NCBI GenBank assembly: GCA_009760885.1
Contig: CM019701.1
Span: 39,735,515 to 39,799,514 of the forward strand
DNA from: Achatina immaculata
Lineage: Eukaryota > Mollusca > Gastropoda > Stylommatophora > Achatinidae
DNA: 64,000 bases
Direction of reading: 5' to 3'
The notes under the pieces were generated by a model. That model saw nothing but the letters and a program-made list of their open reading frames with translations, searched no databases and was not told the origin of the DNA. How positions within the stretch are numbered: position 1 is the stretch's first letter; each line of letters opens with the position of its first letter. Positions 1 through 10,712 of the stretch are shown piece after piece. Position numbers and translations under genes: made by a program.

Positions 1-118
1 TACCCGAGAGGACCACAAGAGGTTCAGAGCATAGCGGGGCTTGGGCGTATATTCTCGGTGGGTCACAGAAGTGGGATAGCTTGACACTGTGGTTTTCGTT
101 GCACCAGTATAACCTAGA
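1..118 (-). repeat. NR1 retroelement copy 1, 3' part
   Basis: On the minus strand this matches the 3' part of the element also present at 20428-21912 and 57205-58743, with the same ordered landmarks (the stretch around 'ggtggtttt..gcacc' and the block rich in gaggaccacaag). It is separated from the rest of the copy at 2726-3856 by an inserted LINE. The element's own 3' end lies outside the window. Noncoding as far as I can see. Confidence 0.8.
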
Positions 119-2725
119 TAAGAGCACGATACAACCTACGACACGGAAGAATGACAATAATACAGTGTTATGCACCCACGAACAATGCAGATGATGATGT
201 GAAAGACGACTTCTATCACCAACTACAACAAATCATCAACAAAGTCCCTAAACACGACATCCTAATTGCTATGGGGGACTTCAACGCTAAGGTAGGGAAG
301 GATAATACCGACGTTGAAAAAGTGATGGGGAAAGAAGGAATTGACATGGTTAATCAGAATGGAGAAAGATTAATTGAAGTATGTCTAACAGAGGGCATGG
401 TCATTGGAAGCACAATATTCCCACACAAAGAGATACATAAAACAACGTGGATATCTCCAGATGATAGAAATAGAAACCAGATAGACCATTTTTGTATTAG
501 AAAGCAATATAGAACATCTCTCATGGATGTAAGGGCTTATAGAAGTGCAGATGTCAACAGTGATCACAACCTGTGCATAGGGAAAATAAAACTAAAATTG
601 AAAAGTCAACACAAGAAATCAGTACACAGAAAGATAAACAGCCACAGCCTACAAGAAGAAAATACTAACATTAATTTCAATCAGGAACTTGCCAATCACT
701 CCAAAACACCCAGTGAAGTTGAGGAGATAGGTATAGATGAGTTATGGAATTCTTACAGCACAGCCATAATCACAGCAGCAAAAGTAAGCGCTGGATTGGA
801 AAAAACCAAATAGAAAAGCATGAATATCAGATAAAACATGGAGGTATATACATGAAAGACGAGCAGTCAAATTAAACATGTTGAATGCAAAAACAGATCA
901 TGAAAGAGATTTGGCAAAAGCAAAATAGAAAGAAATAGACAAGAAAGTAAAAAGTTCAGCTAGAAGAGATAAAAGAGAATACATAGACAATATGGCGAAA
1001 GAGGCAGAAAAAGCAGCAAAAACAGGAGACAGCAAAACTTTATATAACATACAAAAGAGGCTAACATGTACTATTACATCAAAAGAAAGACCAATCCTTA
1101 GCAAAACTGGAACACTATTAACATGAAATAAAGACCAAAAGCAAAGATGGGCTGAACACTTTCAAGAAATACTCAGTCGACCACACCAAAAGAATTGTTA
1201 AACCTTGAAACTGACTTACCAGCCCCACAACTAAATGTCAACCTAGATGAAATTGAATTGCATGAAATTGAAACAGCAGTGAATTTAATGGCTAGCAACA
1301 AAGCCGCAGGTGAAGATGAAGTAACAGCCGAAATGCTAAAAGCTGTCAATAGTGACAACATGAGACAACTACAGAGAATGTTTAACAAGATTTGGAAAGA
1401 AGAAAAGGTCCCTTCTAATGGGAAGAAAGGAATCATTGTTAAAATACCAAAAAAGGGCAACCTTAGTGACTGTAACAACTGGAGAGAAGTAACCTTAATA
1501 TCAGCTGTGTCAAAAGTATTTTGCAAGGTCATTTTGAATAGACTCAAAGATATAGTGGATACTGCAATGAGAGAAGAACAAGCAGGATTTCGAAAAGGGA
1601 GAAGCTGTCTCGACCAGATCTTTACTCTCAGAATAATACTTTAAGAACATATTGAAAAACAGAAACCATTAATACTGAATTTCATAGATTTTAAAAAGGC
1701 ATTTGATAGCATACGCAGAGATTCATTATGGAGAATTTTAAGTCTATATGGAAAACCATCTAAAATTGTCAACATCATTAAGGACTTCTACAATGGATAT
1801 GTTTGTGCAGTCAAGACAGAAGAAGGGATGAATGAATGGTTCCAGATTGAAACATGTGTGAAACAAGGATGTATACTGTCTCCTTTACTTTTTGGGATTA
1901 CAATAGACTTCATACTGAAAAAATGCTGCACAGGTAACACAGGTATTGACTGGGTACATGGGACCCAACTAGAAGATCTTGATTTTGCTGATGACATAAC
2001 TCTTGTCAGTAATAATGTGAATTTCATGCAAGAAAAAACAAATAGCCTGTCTTCAATGGCTAGCAAAATAGGACTTGAAATTAAGAAGGACAAAACAAAA
2101 ATAATGAAAATTCCTCTAAATCAAATTGGAAAAATACACATAGAAGGGACAGATATTGAAGAAGTCAATCAATTTGCATACCTTGGCAGCTACATAGACC
2201 AGGATGGTGACACTAGAAAGGAAGTTAGGATCAGAATTGCAAAAGCAGCATCAATCTTCAAGAATCTTGAGAACATATGGAATTCAAAAGTTATAAGCAC
2301 AAAAACCAAGTTAAGACTATTCAATTCAAATGTAATATGCACCCTCATTTATGCATGCGAAAGCAGGAAAACAACTAAAAAAATAGAAAAGAAATTAGAA
2401 CAATGCAGAGATAAGACAGATGACTGAACAACAACCAGTCTCATGGGTCATCAGGAAAAAAAGATGGACATATATTGGTCAATTGATGAGAAGAAATGAT
2501 CAGAGAATCCCAAAACAAGCTATCAAGTGGAACACAACAGGCGGAAGAAAAAGAGGCAGACAGCATGAAACTCTGAAGAGGACATTATTAAGAGAGGCCA
2601 AATTAACAGGCATAAAATCCTTTGATGAGGTTGAAAGACTCGCCAAAGACAGGAAAAATTGGCGAACTAATTTACGAGCACTATGTGACGTTTAACGGCA
2701 CAGGAAGGATATATGATATAAGATA
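119..2725 (+). mobile_element. APE-type LINE (family 1), 5'-truncated, inserted in NR1
   Basis: A non-LTR retrotransposon of about 2.6 kb. It carries an apurinic-like endonuclease, a reverse transcriptase and a C-terminal 'RKRGRQ..LKRTL' region in the order expected for the RTE/jockey-like APE clades. It is flanked by a direct repeat agtataacctaga at 106-118 and 2726-2738, a target-site duplication that joins cleanly in the host NR1 copy. The 3' end is a short GATATA-rich tail. The 5' end is truncated just before the endonuclease motifs. Clade assignment (RTE-like versus other APE LINEs) is uncertain without a phylogeny. Confidence 0.9.
151..2695 (+). pseudogene. LINE family 1 endonuclease-reverse transcriptase, broken
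   Basis: The first open segment (151-813) holds the endonuclease core with GDFNAKVG, an IDHF motif and the terminal SDHN motif. The second (1195-1644) is the RT N-terminal region ending in AGFRKGRSCLDQ. After a stop at about 1642 the reading resumes with FIDFKKAFDS (RT motif with Asp), then VKQGCILSPLLF and the catalytic-box region DLDFADDI in 1828-2427. A frame change near 2420 leads to the C-terminal domain ending RALCDV at 2695. At least three breaks (after 813, near 1644, near 2420) make it non-functional. It would encode nuclease plus polymerase for target-primed reverse transcription. A second, minus-strand copy is at 42781-45570. Confidence 0.88.
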
Positions 2726-3856
2726 AGTATAACCTAGAGTTGGACTTCCTCTCCAGAAAACCTCGACGTGTTTTGGATATCAGTATATCCCCACCGGGTG
2801 AGAGGTGGTTATTCATCCAGTCCAGCGTTGGACTTTCTCACAGGAAAACCTCAGGGTTATTAGGATACGCATATATCCCGGTCGGGTCAGAGGTGATTGC
2901 CTATCTAGACTGCCCTGGTCAAGTGTCTCCGACTTCACCATTTTGTGGTCGTGGCCGCTACCTTCCTAGTTGTGACTAGGACAGAGCTTTTGTCCAGGAG
3001 GACCAATCTTCGCCACTAGTAAGTTTCACACCTAGGTTAAGCCGATTTAGGCGTATTATCCCAGTATGGGCGTATTTAGGACGTGGCCGACCTCCAAAGC
3101 GAAGGTACTGTGACATGAGCAGTCATCAAGTTTCACCTTTGGGTTAAGCCGGTTTAGGCATATTTCACCAGTATGGGTGTATATCGGACGTGACCGGCCT
3201 CTAGAGTGCCGTGGTATGAGTAGCTCTCGCCCCGAGACTACTGGATATACAAATTAAACTTCATTTTATCCTTTCCATCACCTTTTTCACGGCGGTGCCG
3301 TACAGCAACCCCCTAATCGCATTTTCTTCAATGGCAGGGAGGAGTTTCATCCCACACGTGCCAGCCGAAGAATCTCTCCAGTAGTGTCTTATTTTAACCC
3401 CTGGGTTAAGCCATTTTAGGCAATCTGCGCCAGTATGGGTGTATATATTACGCGATTTGAGTAGCCCTGACCTCGAGACTACTGATTACCTCGCTTAATC
3501 CTTTACTTCACCTTTTCCATGGCGGTGCCGCGCGGCAACCTTAATCGCATTTTTTTGCATTGGCCGGGAGGAGTTTCATTCCACCCACTGCAGCTGAAGA
3601 ATCTCGCCAGCAGCGGGTTTCAAATCAGAGTTTTCCTTCTCCTAGATGAGCTAGCAAGCAAGACTCAAATCTACCCAAAGCATCTGGCTTTCAGGCGCCA
3701 GATATTCGCCTTTCGCCCCTTCTCCTGTCAGTTTAAACAGTTCCGCCACGAGAAGGCCAAGAGCTGGACTTGGGCTGTCAGAGGCTTGGAGACATTTAAT
3801 TGGAGTGGAGAGCGTATCCTTCACCCCCACCTCCGGCTATAACAATCCTTAGAACC
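2726..3856 (-). repeat. NR1 retroelement copy 1, body and 5' end
   Basis: Reverse complement of the NR1 body. It shows the tandem sub-repeat of about 85-90 bp (gagaaagtccaactc.. / ..cctctcaccc) at 2726-2930 and the larger sub-repeat of about 100 bp with 'taaaccgg..accagggg' around 3000-3460. It ends with the 5' landmark ggttctaaggattg on the minus strand at 3841-3856. The short ORFs here (2740-2979, 3519-3842) have no recognisable domain and are not conserved in frame with the other copies. Confidence 0.8.
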
Positions 3857-4051
3857 ACGTTTTCTAGCTGTTTTCTTGGATTATTTACTTCAGTATCTAT
3901 TGTAGAAATAAAATCTTTACTAGTTCATGACTTTCACATGTATACAATTCAAAGTGTTGTGAAAGTTTGTTTAATTAATCTTTAAAAAACTTAAAATCTT
4001 TAAATACTTAATCCTTCACATTGTAGTTTTTATGAAGTAAAATGAATTGGG

Positions 4052-4140
4052 GATGAAGCAGAACTTTGCATCCCTAACAGCACTACTGTAGGCCTCTCGG
4101 TTGTGAGCAAGATGGTCTGCTGCTGATGCGTAAATGTGGA
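4052..4140 (-). mobile_element. LINE family 3, 3'-end fragment
   Basis: On the minus strand this matches the terminal coding region seen at 29520-29890 and 51615-52598 (the stretch AHNREAYRRA..KF), diverged and truncated. It is one of at least eight copies of this 3' end in the window. The rest of 3857-4434 shows nothing I recognise; the 136-aa minus ORF there is a chance frame overlapping this fragment. Confidence 0.6.
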
Positions 4141-4434
4141 GAATTAACAAAATGATAGCAAAGAAATTGTAAGTAACAAAAGGATGTGATTCTAGAGATA
4201 TCCTGGACAGACTGAAAAAAAGAAACGAAAAAGTGCTCAGTGAAATGTGAGAACAATGAAATCTATTTACAATGATTAAAAAAAAGACAACACTTCGTGG
4301 ACATGTCGTGGGGAGACAGAAATTACAGAACATGATAATGACGGGAAAATTCAAGTAGAAATCAGGAGAGAGAGAGGCCAACAAGAGATAACAATCAAAG
4401 TAATGACTATCATAACTCCTCCACACAATGCGGC

Positions 4435-4554
4435 AGTAACTAACCTGTTATCTCTTTCATGACATCGGAATCATTTTCAATTGGCCAGCTTTATTTCGCG
4501 ACCGCGAGAGCGAGGGGAAACTGATATAACTGGTCTAAAACTTCAGCTCTTTCG
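4435..4554 (+). promoter_or_regulatory. Candidate core promoter of GPCR A (TATA-like)
   Basis: This region is conserved with 16757-16880 (shared blocks ctttatttcg, gaccgcgagag, gaggggaaac). A TATA-like box gatataac lies at about 4523-4530; the paralogous copy reads gatataaat at 16847. The conserved sequence aaaactt follows about 12 bp downstream, so initiation about 25-30 bp below the box is plausible. The call rests on duplication, the TATA-like motif and the splice donor downstream. An alternative is that both copies are an unrecognised repeat. Confidence 0.45.
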
Positions 4555-4818
4555 GTGATATTTTAATTTCCCAGATTCCTCTGGACAGCCATCCGCTCTT
4601 AAGACCACTAATCTCTAAAACCTTTCACCGCAATCGTTCGTAATGTTGTATAACCAGCAACGGCAACACATCGTGATGAAAATGGCGAGGAGAAGAGGCT
4701 AACCCGCAGCGCATATTTTCACATGAAAATAAGTGTTCTATAGAAGATTTCAACGAAATAAGGTAGAGCTGAATGCCGATCAATGATGGATCAATCATAA
4801 ATGAAGCTCTTTAAAGAG
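4555..4818 (+). other. Candidate 5'UTR first exon of GPCR A
   Basis: The segment ends in aaagag followed by gtaagtatg (4819-4827), a near-consensus splice donor. The paralogous segment ends at 17172 with gag followed by gttagt, so the donor position is conserved. The last 120 bp (around ttttcacatgaaaat and gatggatcaa) are the best conserved part. If spliced to the acceptor at 6363-6364 the intron would be 1546 bp and would hold the GATA microsatellite, a minisatellite and an NR2 copy. There is no long ORF, so the exon would be untranslated. Confidence 0.5.
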
Positions 4819-4828
4819 GTAAGTATGC

Positions 4829-4934
<106 letters not shown>

Positions 4935-4935
4935 T

Positions 4936-5300
4936 GCTAGGATATATAGTTACATGCTAGGACCCATAGCTGACGTGCTAGAATCCGTAGTTGACATGGC
5001 AGGATCAATAGCTAATATTATACTCATAGTTGACATGCTAGGGCTCATATTTGACATGCTAGGACTCATATTTGACATGCTAGGACCCATAGCTGACAAT
5101 GCTAGTACCCATTGTTGACATGCTAGGACCCATACTTGACCTGTTAGGCCCCTTAGTTGACATGCTAGGATCCATAGTTGACATGCTAGGACCCATAGCT
5201 GAAGCTGACAGTGCTGAGACACATAGCTGACATGCTAGAACCCATAGTTGTCATGCCATGACCCAAAGCTGGCATGCTTGATTCATAACTGGTAAACCAT
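4936..5300 (+). repeat. Degenerate minisatellite, 'gacatgctagga' type
   Basis: Units of roughly 23-48 bp built on ttgacatgctaggacccata alternate with diverged forms. The array runs directly into an NR2 copy, as the 34-bp 'gctgacgtgctag' arrays do at 8782 and 13143, so it appears to be a diverged version of the same NR2-associated array. ORFs across it are repeat artefacts. Confidence 0.8.
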
Positions 5301-5727
5301 AGCTGACCAAGACCCTGTCCCACCTCTCTTCTGGTACCCCAAGTAACAGGCCTTGCCTGGATAAAGGGGGTAAGGATCACCCTAGTCCCCACGGTGGTGG
5401 AGTCTCCTAAAGAATTACTGCACAAGCCCTTGCCTGTTAGCTGCACTCAAGGACTGAAAAAATAGCCACCGTATCCCACTCCCACGCCGACACGACGCTG
5501 TGTCTCAACACCTTCACTGCATCAGCTGCAAAGAACACAAGCTCGCCGTTCCAAGGAGATAGAGGACAAGAGAAAACATATATTTTCATTTCCCGCCCTC
5601 TGTTTTCATTAGCTATGTTTCCCTGCAAGGCTAAGGCGACTGTCGATACTTTACACTTCATTAATGAGTAAATCTGCTCCTACCTCCGGGTACAACATCC
5701 TGTCTATCAATGATTTCCTTCCATTAG
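5290..5727 (+). repeat. NR2 repeat, fullest copy
   Basis: A dispersed repeat with ordered landmarks: accaagaccctg, ggtacccc.agtaac, ggtggtggagtct, ctgcactc..ggactgaaaaa, cacgccgacacga, atcagctgcaaagaaca and a 3' end ctatcaatgatttccttccat. Other copies are at 9020-9262, 13483-13731, 18190-18613, 27690-28205, 38218-38296, 50385-50650 and 63245-63850 (minus). No protein domain is recognised in either strand. From 5728 to 6145 I see nothing beyond a short unrecognised ORF (5785-5973). Confidence 0.8.
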
Positions 5728-6352
5728 TTTCACATATTTAAAAATTAAATACCGTATATTTTATCATTCTTTAACGACATCGTCATGGCCATAGAAATAA
5801 CTTTGGGTCAGATGATTCTGATTTGTTTCCTGGAACTTTGGACAGCACATCGTAGAAAGAAGAGAAAGAAAAAAAAACACACTTCAAGGGTATCTTTAAA
5901 AATAAAACGAAGTTGCAGAGACACGTCACGGGCAGTTAGCTCTGAGGAAGTGAGAGGAGCTAGGCGGGATTGAGAAAGATGGCCGAGCTTAGATTCTCAG
6001 AAAAAAAAGGCCCACCCTTGATGTCAAATTCCTAATTTCGGCACAAGTGAAAAGAACGTTCTGAGAAATGTTAGTTAAAATGGCATTTCTGTGTAATATT
6101 ACTTTTATATAAGTGTTTTTTATATGCTTTAATATTCTATTATATATATTTTTATATTGACTTTCAGAAACGTTTTTCGCAGCAGTCCAAAATCCCACAG
6201 TCAATAGGTTTACACTCTTTAATTTCTTTGTGTGTAATTTTAGACTAAAATTCAAGAAATAATATTAACATAACATAGAAGGAACATGGCTACTGAGAAG
6301 AACTCAGTGTTAGTATTACGTGATAATATATAATTTTTCATTTATAAACTTT

Positions 6353-6620
6353 TCTCTTTTGCAGGAGCACATGGTCAGAGAGGGAAAGATTTATGCGTTA
6401 AAGTACACCAGAGAATTAAGGAAACATACTCTATATCATAAAATCAGAAAAGAAGAACACTTACCTTCTAAAAACCATAGAGCTGCACATACAGGAAAGA
6501 AAAAAACCACATAAGGAAAACAGGAGTCCATCTTAAGCAACTGACTGTACGACTGGAGAATATACACTGAAGCAGTATCAGAATATACGCAGCAACATTT
6601 CGTTATTAATTTGAATAAAT
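6353..6620 (+). other. Splice acceptor and 5'UTR exon of GPCR A, with uORF
   Basis: The pyrimidine-rich tract tttctcttttgcag ends at 6364 and is a strong 3' splice site. The exon would start at 6365, 256 nt before the ATG. The same spacing recurs in B (257), C (254) and E (256). An upstream ATG at 6371 opens a 47-codon uORF ending at 6514 (starts MVREGKIYALKY). In B an A-run indel extends the uORF to 66 codons. Confidence 0.75.
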
Positions 6621-8171
6621 ATGGCGAACGTAACTCTCTGTTCATATTTTAATTCCCCGTTTTTCGCATTTCCCAGGGTCACGGGAAATGTTTATCTTCT
6701 CGTTGGCATCTCTGTCGTTTTAACTGTACTCTCAGCCTTTGTCGTTTTTACAAACGCCACCGTGGTCATAGCCATCATTCGTTCCATGTACTTGGGCAGG
6801 CATGTTAACAACAAGAGCAAGATATCCATGATCCTGATAGTCTCCATGGCTGTATCAGACTTTGTCGTTGGCATCATTCCAATGCCACTTTCAGTTTATC
6901 AAATAGTGAACAACGGGAAATGGTACCTCGGACAGACCACGTGCTGTTTCAGAATTACAGCAGATGATTTTCTATGCACTGTCTCAGTTTTTCACGTTAT
7001 GTGTATGGCAGTAGACAGATACTTGGCAGTATGTCGTCCGCTGACATACCGTAGACTGACTGTAATAACCGCTTATATCATGGCCAGTGTAAGCTGGTTG
7101 CTGCCTGCATTATTTTTCTACTGGTTTTTGCATTATCTAGGCGACCACTACGATAGTTCCTGTTTTGAACATTTCAAAACTTGTGATTTGAATTTCGATA
7201 TTAGGTACAGGATTACGTCTAATATTATCACTTTCTACGTTCCTTTTCTGTCACTCTTAGTTCTTTACTTCTTTGTATTACGAGCAGTTCAACATTTCAA
7301 CAAAAGGAAGCTCAACTTCAGGTTGAAAAATCTGTCATCCACGCAGCAGAATTCAAGAAACACAAAGTGTCATGGATTTAAATATTTGCCCAGTTGTATG
7401 AATAGTTGTATGTCCGTACTGAGGTTAAACGGATGTAAATATGATATGTCACCAACGTTAGAGTTGTGTTATATTTTCAAAACAACTCCAAACATTTTCT
7501 ATATGTCTTCAAGAACAGACTTTGCATTCTCTCCAGTCATGAGGTCAAGATCAACAGATACATTCCTGTCGTCAGAAACCACAGAGACAGCTAAAACACC
7601 GGACACATCAGTAATATTGTCTGCTGAAAAACTATCAACTTCAGACCTGCACAATGTGAAGAGCCGTGCATGTTATACTACGGATTTGAAAGACGATCAA
7701 CAATTTTCAGAACATGATGAGGAATCTTCTCAATATTCCAAAGACGGTGTTAATGAAACTGTTGATGATAATTCAAGCAGTTCTTCTAAGAAGCATATGA
7801 GTTCTTCTGAAATAATTCAAGACTTCGGACGATTTGACTACATTCATCACAAAAAAGTGACCAACAATTCTAAACTTTCACCAAGTACAAAGAACAGTTC
7901 TGAGGTTGCTATGAAAACCGCACATCGTTTAAACAATACGAAGGCTCTACGTACTATTGGTTTAATAGTTCTGGCGTTCTCTATTTGTTGGTTCCCTTTC
8001 AATGTGGTTCCAATTCTACCAGGTTTCTTAAATCACACTTTCCCTTACACATCCTATCTTGTCACTGCCTGGCTAGGTTATCTAAACTCTGCCTTAAATC
8101 CTTGCTTGTACTGCTGTCATAAATCTATAAGGCGAGCAATAATGAACCTGATTTGTCCTTCAATGAAATAG
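6621..8171 (+). CDS. GPCR A: class A (rhodopsin-like) receptor, aminergic-like
   Basis: A 516-residue seven-transmembrane receptor expected at the plasma membrane and signalling through G proteins; ligand unknown. N-glycosylation sequon at N3. TM1 about 24-52 (N45 = 1.50), TM2 68-93 (D80 = 2.50), C108 for the TM3-ECL2 disulfide. D115 is at position 3.32, the amine-binding Asp of aminergic receptors. DRY is at 132-134, W159 in TM4, P208 in TM5. A long third intracellular loop (about 223-438) is rich in Ser and acidic residues. CWFP 456-459; WLGYLNSALNPCLY 484-497 matches the aminergic TM7 signature; Cys498/499 in helix 8 are likely palmitoylation sites. The ATG is supported by conservation of MANVTLCSY in all four paralogs and by the constant distance to the splice acceptor. 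It could serve biogenic-amine signalling or chemosensation; the sequence does not decide. Confidence 0.93.
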   Translation: MANVTLCSYFNSPFFAFPRVTGNVYLLVGISVVLTVLSAFVVFTNATVVIAIIRSMYLGRHVNNKSKISMILIVSMAVSDFVVGIIPMPLSVYQIVNNGKWYLGQTTCCFRITADDFLCTVSVFHVMCMAVDRYLAVCRPLTYRRLTVITAYIMASVSWLLPALFFYWFLHYLGDHYDSSCFEHFKTCDLNFDIRYRITSNIITFYVPFLSLLVLYFFVLRAVQHFNKRKLNFRLKNLSSTQQNSRNTKCHGFKYLPSCMNSCMSVLRLNGCKYDMSPTLELCYIFKTTPNIFYMSSRTDFAFSPVMRSRSTDTFLSSETTETAKTPDTSVILSAEKLSTSDLHNVKSRACYTTDLKDDQQFSEHDEESSQYSKDGVNETVDDNSSSSSKKHMSSSEIIQDFGRFDYIHHKKVTNNSKLSPSTKNSSEVAMKTAHRLNNTKALRTIGLIVLAFSICWFPFNVVPILPGFLNHTFPYTSYLVTAWLGYLNSALNPCLYCCHKSIRRAIMNLICPSMK

Positions 8172-8244
8172 CAATCTTTTGTGTTCTCAGAAGGACATGA
8201 TAGTATTGTCAGATAAATATTATATTACTTTTAGGGGACTTATG

Positions 8245-8430
8245 TTCACTCATTCATTCATTCATTCACGTGGATGTCCATTGCCGAACTTTGTCGATCT
8301 AACAGCTCTCCTGTAGGCCTCTCGGTTGTAAGAAAGATGCCCTGCTGCTGATGCATCCATTTCCGGATTATCAACGATGTCTTGCAGGCATCTTAGGGCT
8401 AATGGCTACGGTTTGATATTCTGCAGTCCA
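8245..8430 (-). mobile_element. LINE family 3, 3'-end fragment in GPCR A 3'UTR
   Basis: On the minus strand it encodes the family 3 terminus (DIVD.L..DASAAGHL..NREAYR.AV) followed by a (TGAA)n-type tail, seen here as tcattcattcattca at 8250-8268. The same insertion is in block B (12606-12791). It is absent from the aligned 3'UTRs of C and E, where the flanking sequences (acttgtgtt / gattctgcagtcc) are adjacent. Confidence 0.85.
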
Positions 8431-8680
8431 GCATAAACTGCCCTGTTGACTGTTAAGGACTATCACATGGCTGTTCTTCATGAACAATGTGACATCTACA
8501 CTGGCATCTCTTACCATTTTTCTTTTAAACTCAGCCTCGCTCGTTTCTTTTTTTTTCTTTTTTAGAATAGTCCCATCCGTTTTTCTCTATGTCTTAACGT
8601 TCTGTTTTCTGAATGTAGTATTAAGTTTTCTTCTACCTACACTGAAAGAAAATTTATATGTTTTTATCTCTTATCAAGTT

Positions 8681-8686
8681 AATAAA
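8681..8686 (+). promoter_or_regulatory. Poly(A) signal of GPCR A
   Basis: A canonical AATAAA about 510 nt after the stop, in the conserved context ttatcaagttaataaa. B keeps it (13042-13047). In C the aligned site reads aacaaa, and in E the aligned region reads ttaattta. Confidence 0.6.
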
Positions 8687-8781
8687 TTTACAATATTATG
8701 AAACATCTCTAGCACCATGTTTATTTTTTCATGCGTTTTGGCAATCGGTGTCCAAGATCCTGACATGGTTGGTTAACTTTA

Positions 8782-9019
8782 GCTGACGTGCTAGCTTCAG
8801 GGTTGGTGAACCACTGCTGACGTGCTAGCTTCAGGGTTGGTGAACCACTGCTGACGTGCTAGCTTCAGGGTTGGTGAACCACTGCTGACGTGCTAGCCTC
8901 AGGGTTGGTGAACCACTGCTGACGTGCTAGCTTCAGGGTTGGTGAACCACTGCTGACGTGCTAGCTTCAGGGTTGGTGAACCACTGCTGACGTGCTAGCC
9001 TCAGGGTTGGTGAACCATA
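8782..9019 (+). repeat. 34-bp VNTR, 7 copies
   Basis: Seven units of exactly 34 bp (gctgacgtgctagc..cagggttggtgaaccact). The array differs from its block B counterpart (10 units at 13143-13482), so it has changed copy number since duplication. It abuts NR2. Confidence 0.97.
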
Positions 9020-9262
9020 GCCGACCAAGATCCAGTTCCACCTCTAGTTTGGTACCCCGAGTAACAAGCCTAGCATGGCAGACGGGGCAGGAACAGCCAA
9101 AGTCTCCCAGGTGGTGAAGCTTCTTAAAGAAACACTGCACACCCACTGCTTTTTTAGTTCTATCGAGGGACAGCACAAAATAGCCAGCATAACCTGCTTC
9201 ATTCAGCTGTACCTGGACATCTTCGCCATATCGGGTGCAAAGATTATCAATCTTGCAGTTTA
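9020..9262 (+). repeat. NR2 repeat downstream of GPCR A
   Basis: It carries the NR2 landmarks accaagatccag, ggtaccccgagtaac, ggtggtgaagctt and gcacacccactgc. It is followed by a (GAA)n tract at 9266-9298. ORFs here (9075-9263 and the opposite strand) are shadows within the repeat. Confidence 0.75.
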
Positions 9263-9331
9263 AGGAATTAGAAGAAGAAGAAGAAGAAGAAGAAGAAATA
9301 ATAATCAGTTATCGAAACGTCTCCCCCGTCT

Positions 9332-10506
9332 GCATAGACCATATATTTGTACTTAGACAAATATTAGAACAGGCAAATGAATGGCATAGCACAACATATG
9401 CATTATTCATAGATTTTGAGAAAGCCTTTGACAGTGTCAACAGAGATGCACTGTGGAAAATCCTAAGATGGCATGGCCTCCCCCATAAAATAGTTAATGT
9501 AATCAAAGCCCTATACGAGGGTTTTCAGTGCAAAGTTATCTGTGGAGAACATACCTCCAGCAGCTTTAGGGTACAAACAGGAGTGAAACAGGGATGTGTA
9601 CTATCACCAACATTATTTATCTTGGCAGTAGACTGGTTAATGAAGGAGGCAACATCAGACAAACGCAGAGGATTACAATGGACCCTTAACACAGTGCTGG
9701 AGGACCTTGACTTTGCGGACGACATTTGTCTATTATCAAGCAGTCACAAAGATATGCAAGATAAAATAAACAAGTTAACCCAGAATGCAAACAACATAGG
9801 ACTAAAGATCAACGTAGGAAAGACAAAGTTAATGAAGCAAAATGTGAACAACAGAAATGTACTCAGAGTAGATAACAAGTTAGTGGAGGAGGTCAACGAA
9901 TTTGTATACCTTGGCAGCAGAGTAGTAGAAAATGGAGACAGCACAGAGGACATCAACAGCAGACTTACTAAGCAAACCAGGCTTTTGCAATGCTACAGAA
10001 TATATGGAAATCAAATAAACTAAGCATAAATATGAAAATCAGGATATTTAAGAGTAATGTTCTAAGTGTACTACTCTATGGAAGTGAATGCTGGAAAATC
10101 ACCAAAACCATAGAAAACAAGTTGAATTCTTTCCAGACTAAATGTTTACGTAGAATTAAAAAAATATTTTGGCCAAACACCATAAGAAATAACATCTTAT
10201 TAGCAGAAATGCAGATGAAACCACTGACAACAATTATTGAGGAAAGACGCTGGCGATGGTTGGGACATGTGCTCCGAATGACTGACAACTCACTACCAAA
10301 AATAGCACTAAGATGGACACCACAGGGGAGCAGAAGTAAGGGTAGACCAAAAGAGACATGGAGAAGAACAACAGAAAGGATGTTGAGCAATAGAGGGCTC
10401 ACCTGGGCAAGAGCAGAAAAAAAGGCGAAAGACAGGCATTTGTGGAAAACCCTTGCGGAAGCCCCATGTGCCCTGGGCACTTAAGGTTCAGAGAGAGAGA
10501 GAGAGA
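9332..10506 (+). mobile_element. LINE family 2, 5'-truncated, at the A/B duplication junction
   Basis: An 1175-bp APE-type LINE fragment beginning in the RT domain and ending with the family's 3' terminus gggcacttaaggttcag plus an (AG)n tail. The left flank is the last base of duplication block A and the right flank is the first base of block B. No target-site duplication is visible. Other copies of this 3' end: 35868-35918, 61155-61186, 63305-63659. Confidence 0.93.
9334..10484 (+). pseudogene. LINE family 2 reverse transcriptase, one frameshift
   Basis: It opens with the conserved CIDHIFVLRQ, then FIDFEKAFDS, VKQGCVLSPTLF and the catalytic-box region DLDFADDI. A frame change near 9985-10023 is followed by the C-terminal half (RWRWLGHVLRM, GRPKETWRRT) ending ALGT at 10484. 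The endonuclease and RT N-terminus are missing because of truncation. Only the single frameshift interrupts it, which suggests a young insertion. Confidence 0.9.
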
Positions 10507-10712
10507 TATTTTTATATTGACTTTCAGAAACGTTTTTCGCAGCAGTCCAAAATCCCACAGTCAATAGGTTTACACTCTTTAATTTCTTTGTGTGTAATTT
10601 TAGACTAAAATTCAAGAAATAATATTAACATAACATAGAAGGAACATGGCTACTGAGAAGAACTCAGTGTTAGTATTACGTGATAATATATAATTTTTCA
10701 TTTATAAACTTT

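Larger units (their letters stand above)
6146..9331 (+). repeat. Segmental duplication block A
   Basis: This block of about 3.19 kb is repeated at 10506-13779 with only scattered substitutions. It contains the last part of the 5' intron, the 5'UTR exon, GPCR A, its 3'UTR, a LINE fragment, the 34-bp VNTR and NR2. The block starts inside the intron, downstream of the candidate first exon. The length difference from block B is mainly three 34-bp VNTR units and a longer GAA tract. Confidence 0.95.

Noticed and set aside
4016..4426. 136-codon minus-strand ORF
   Set aside because: Its end overlaps a decayed LINE family 3 fragment and the rest is Leu/Phe-rich chance translation of purine-rich DNA.
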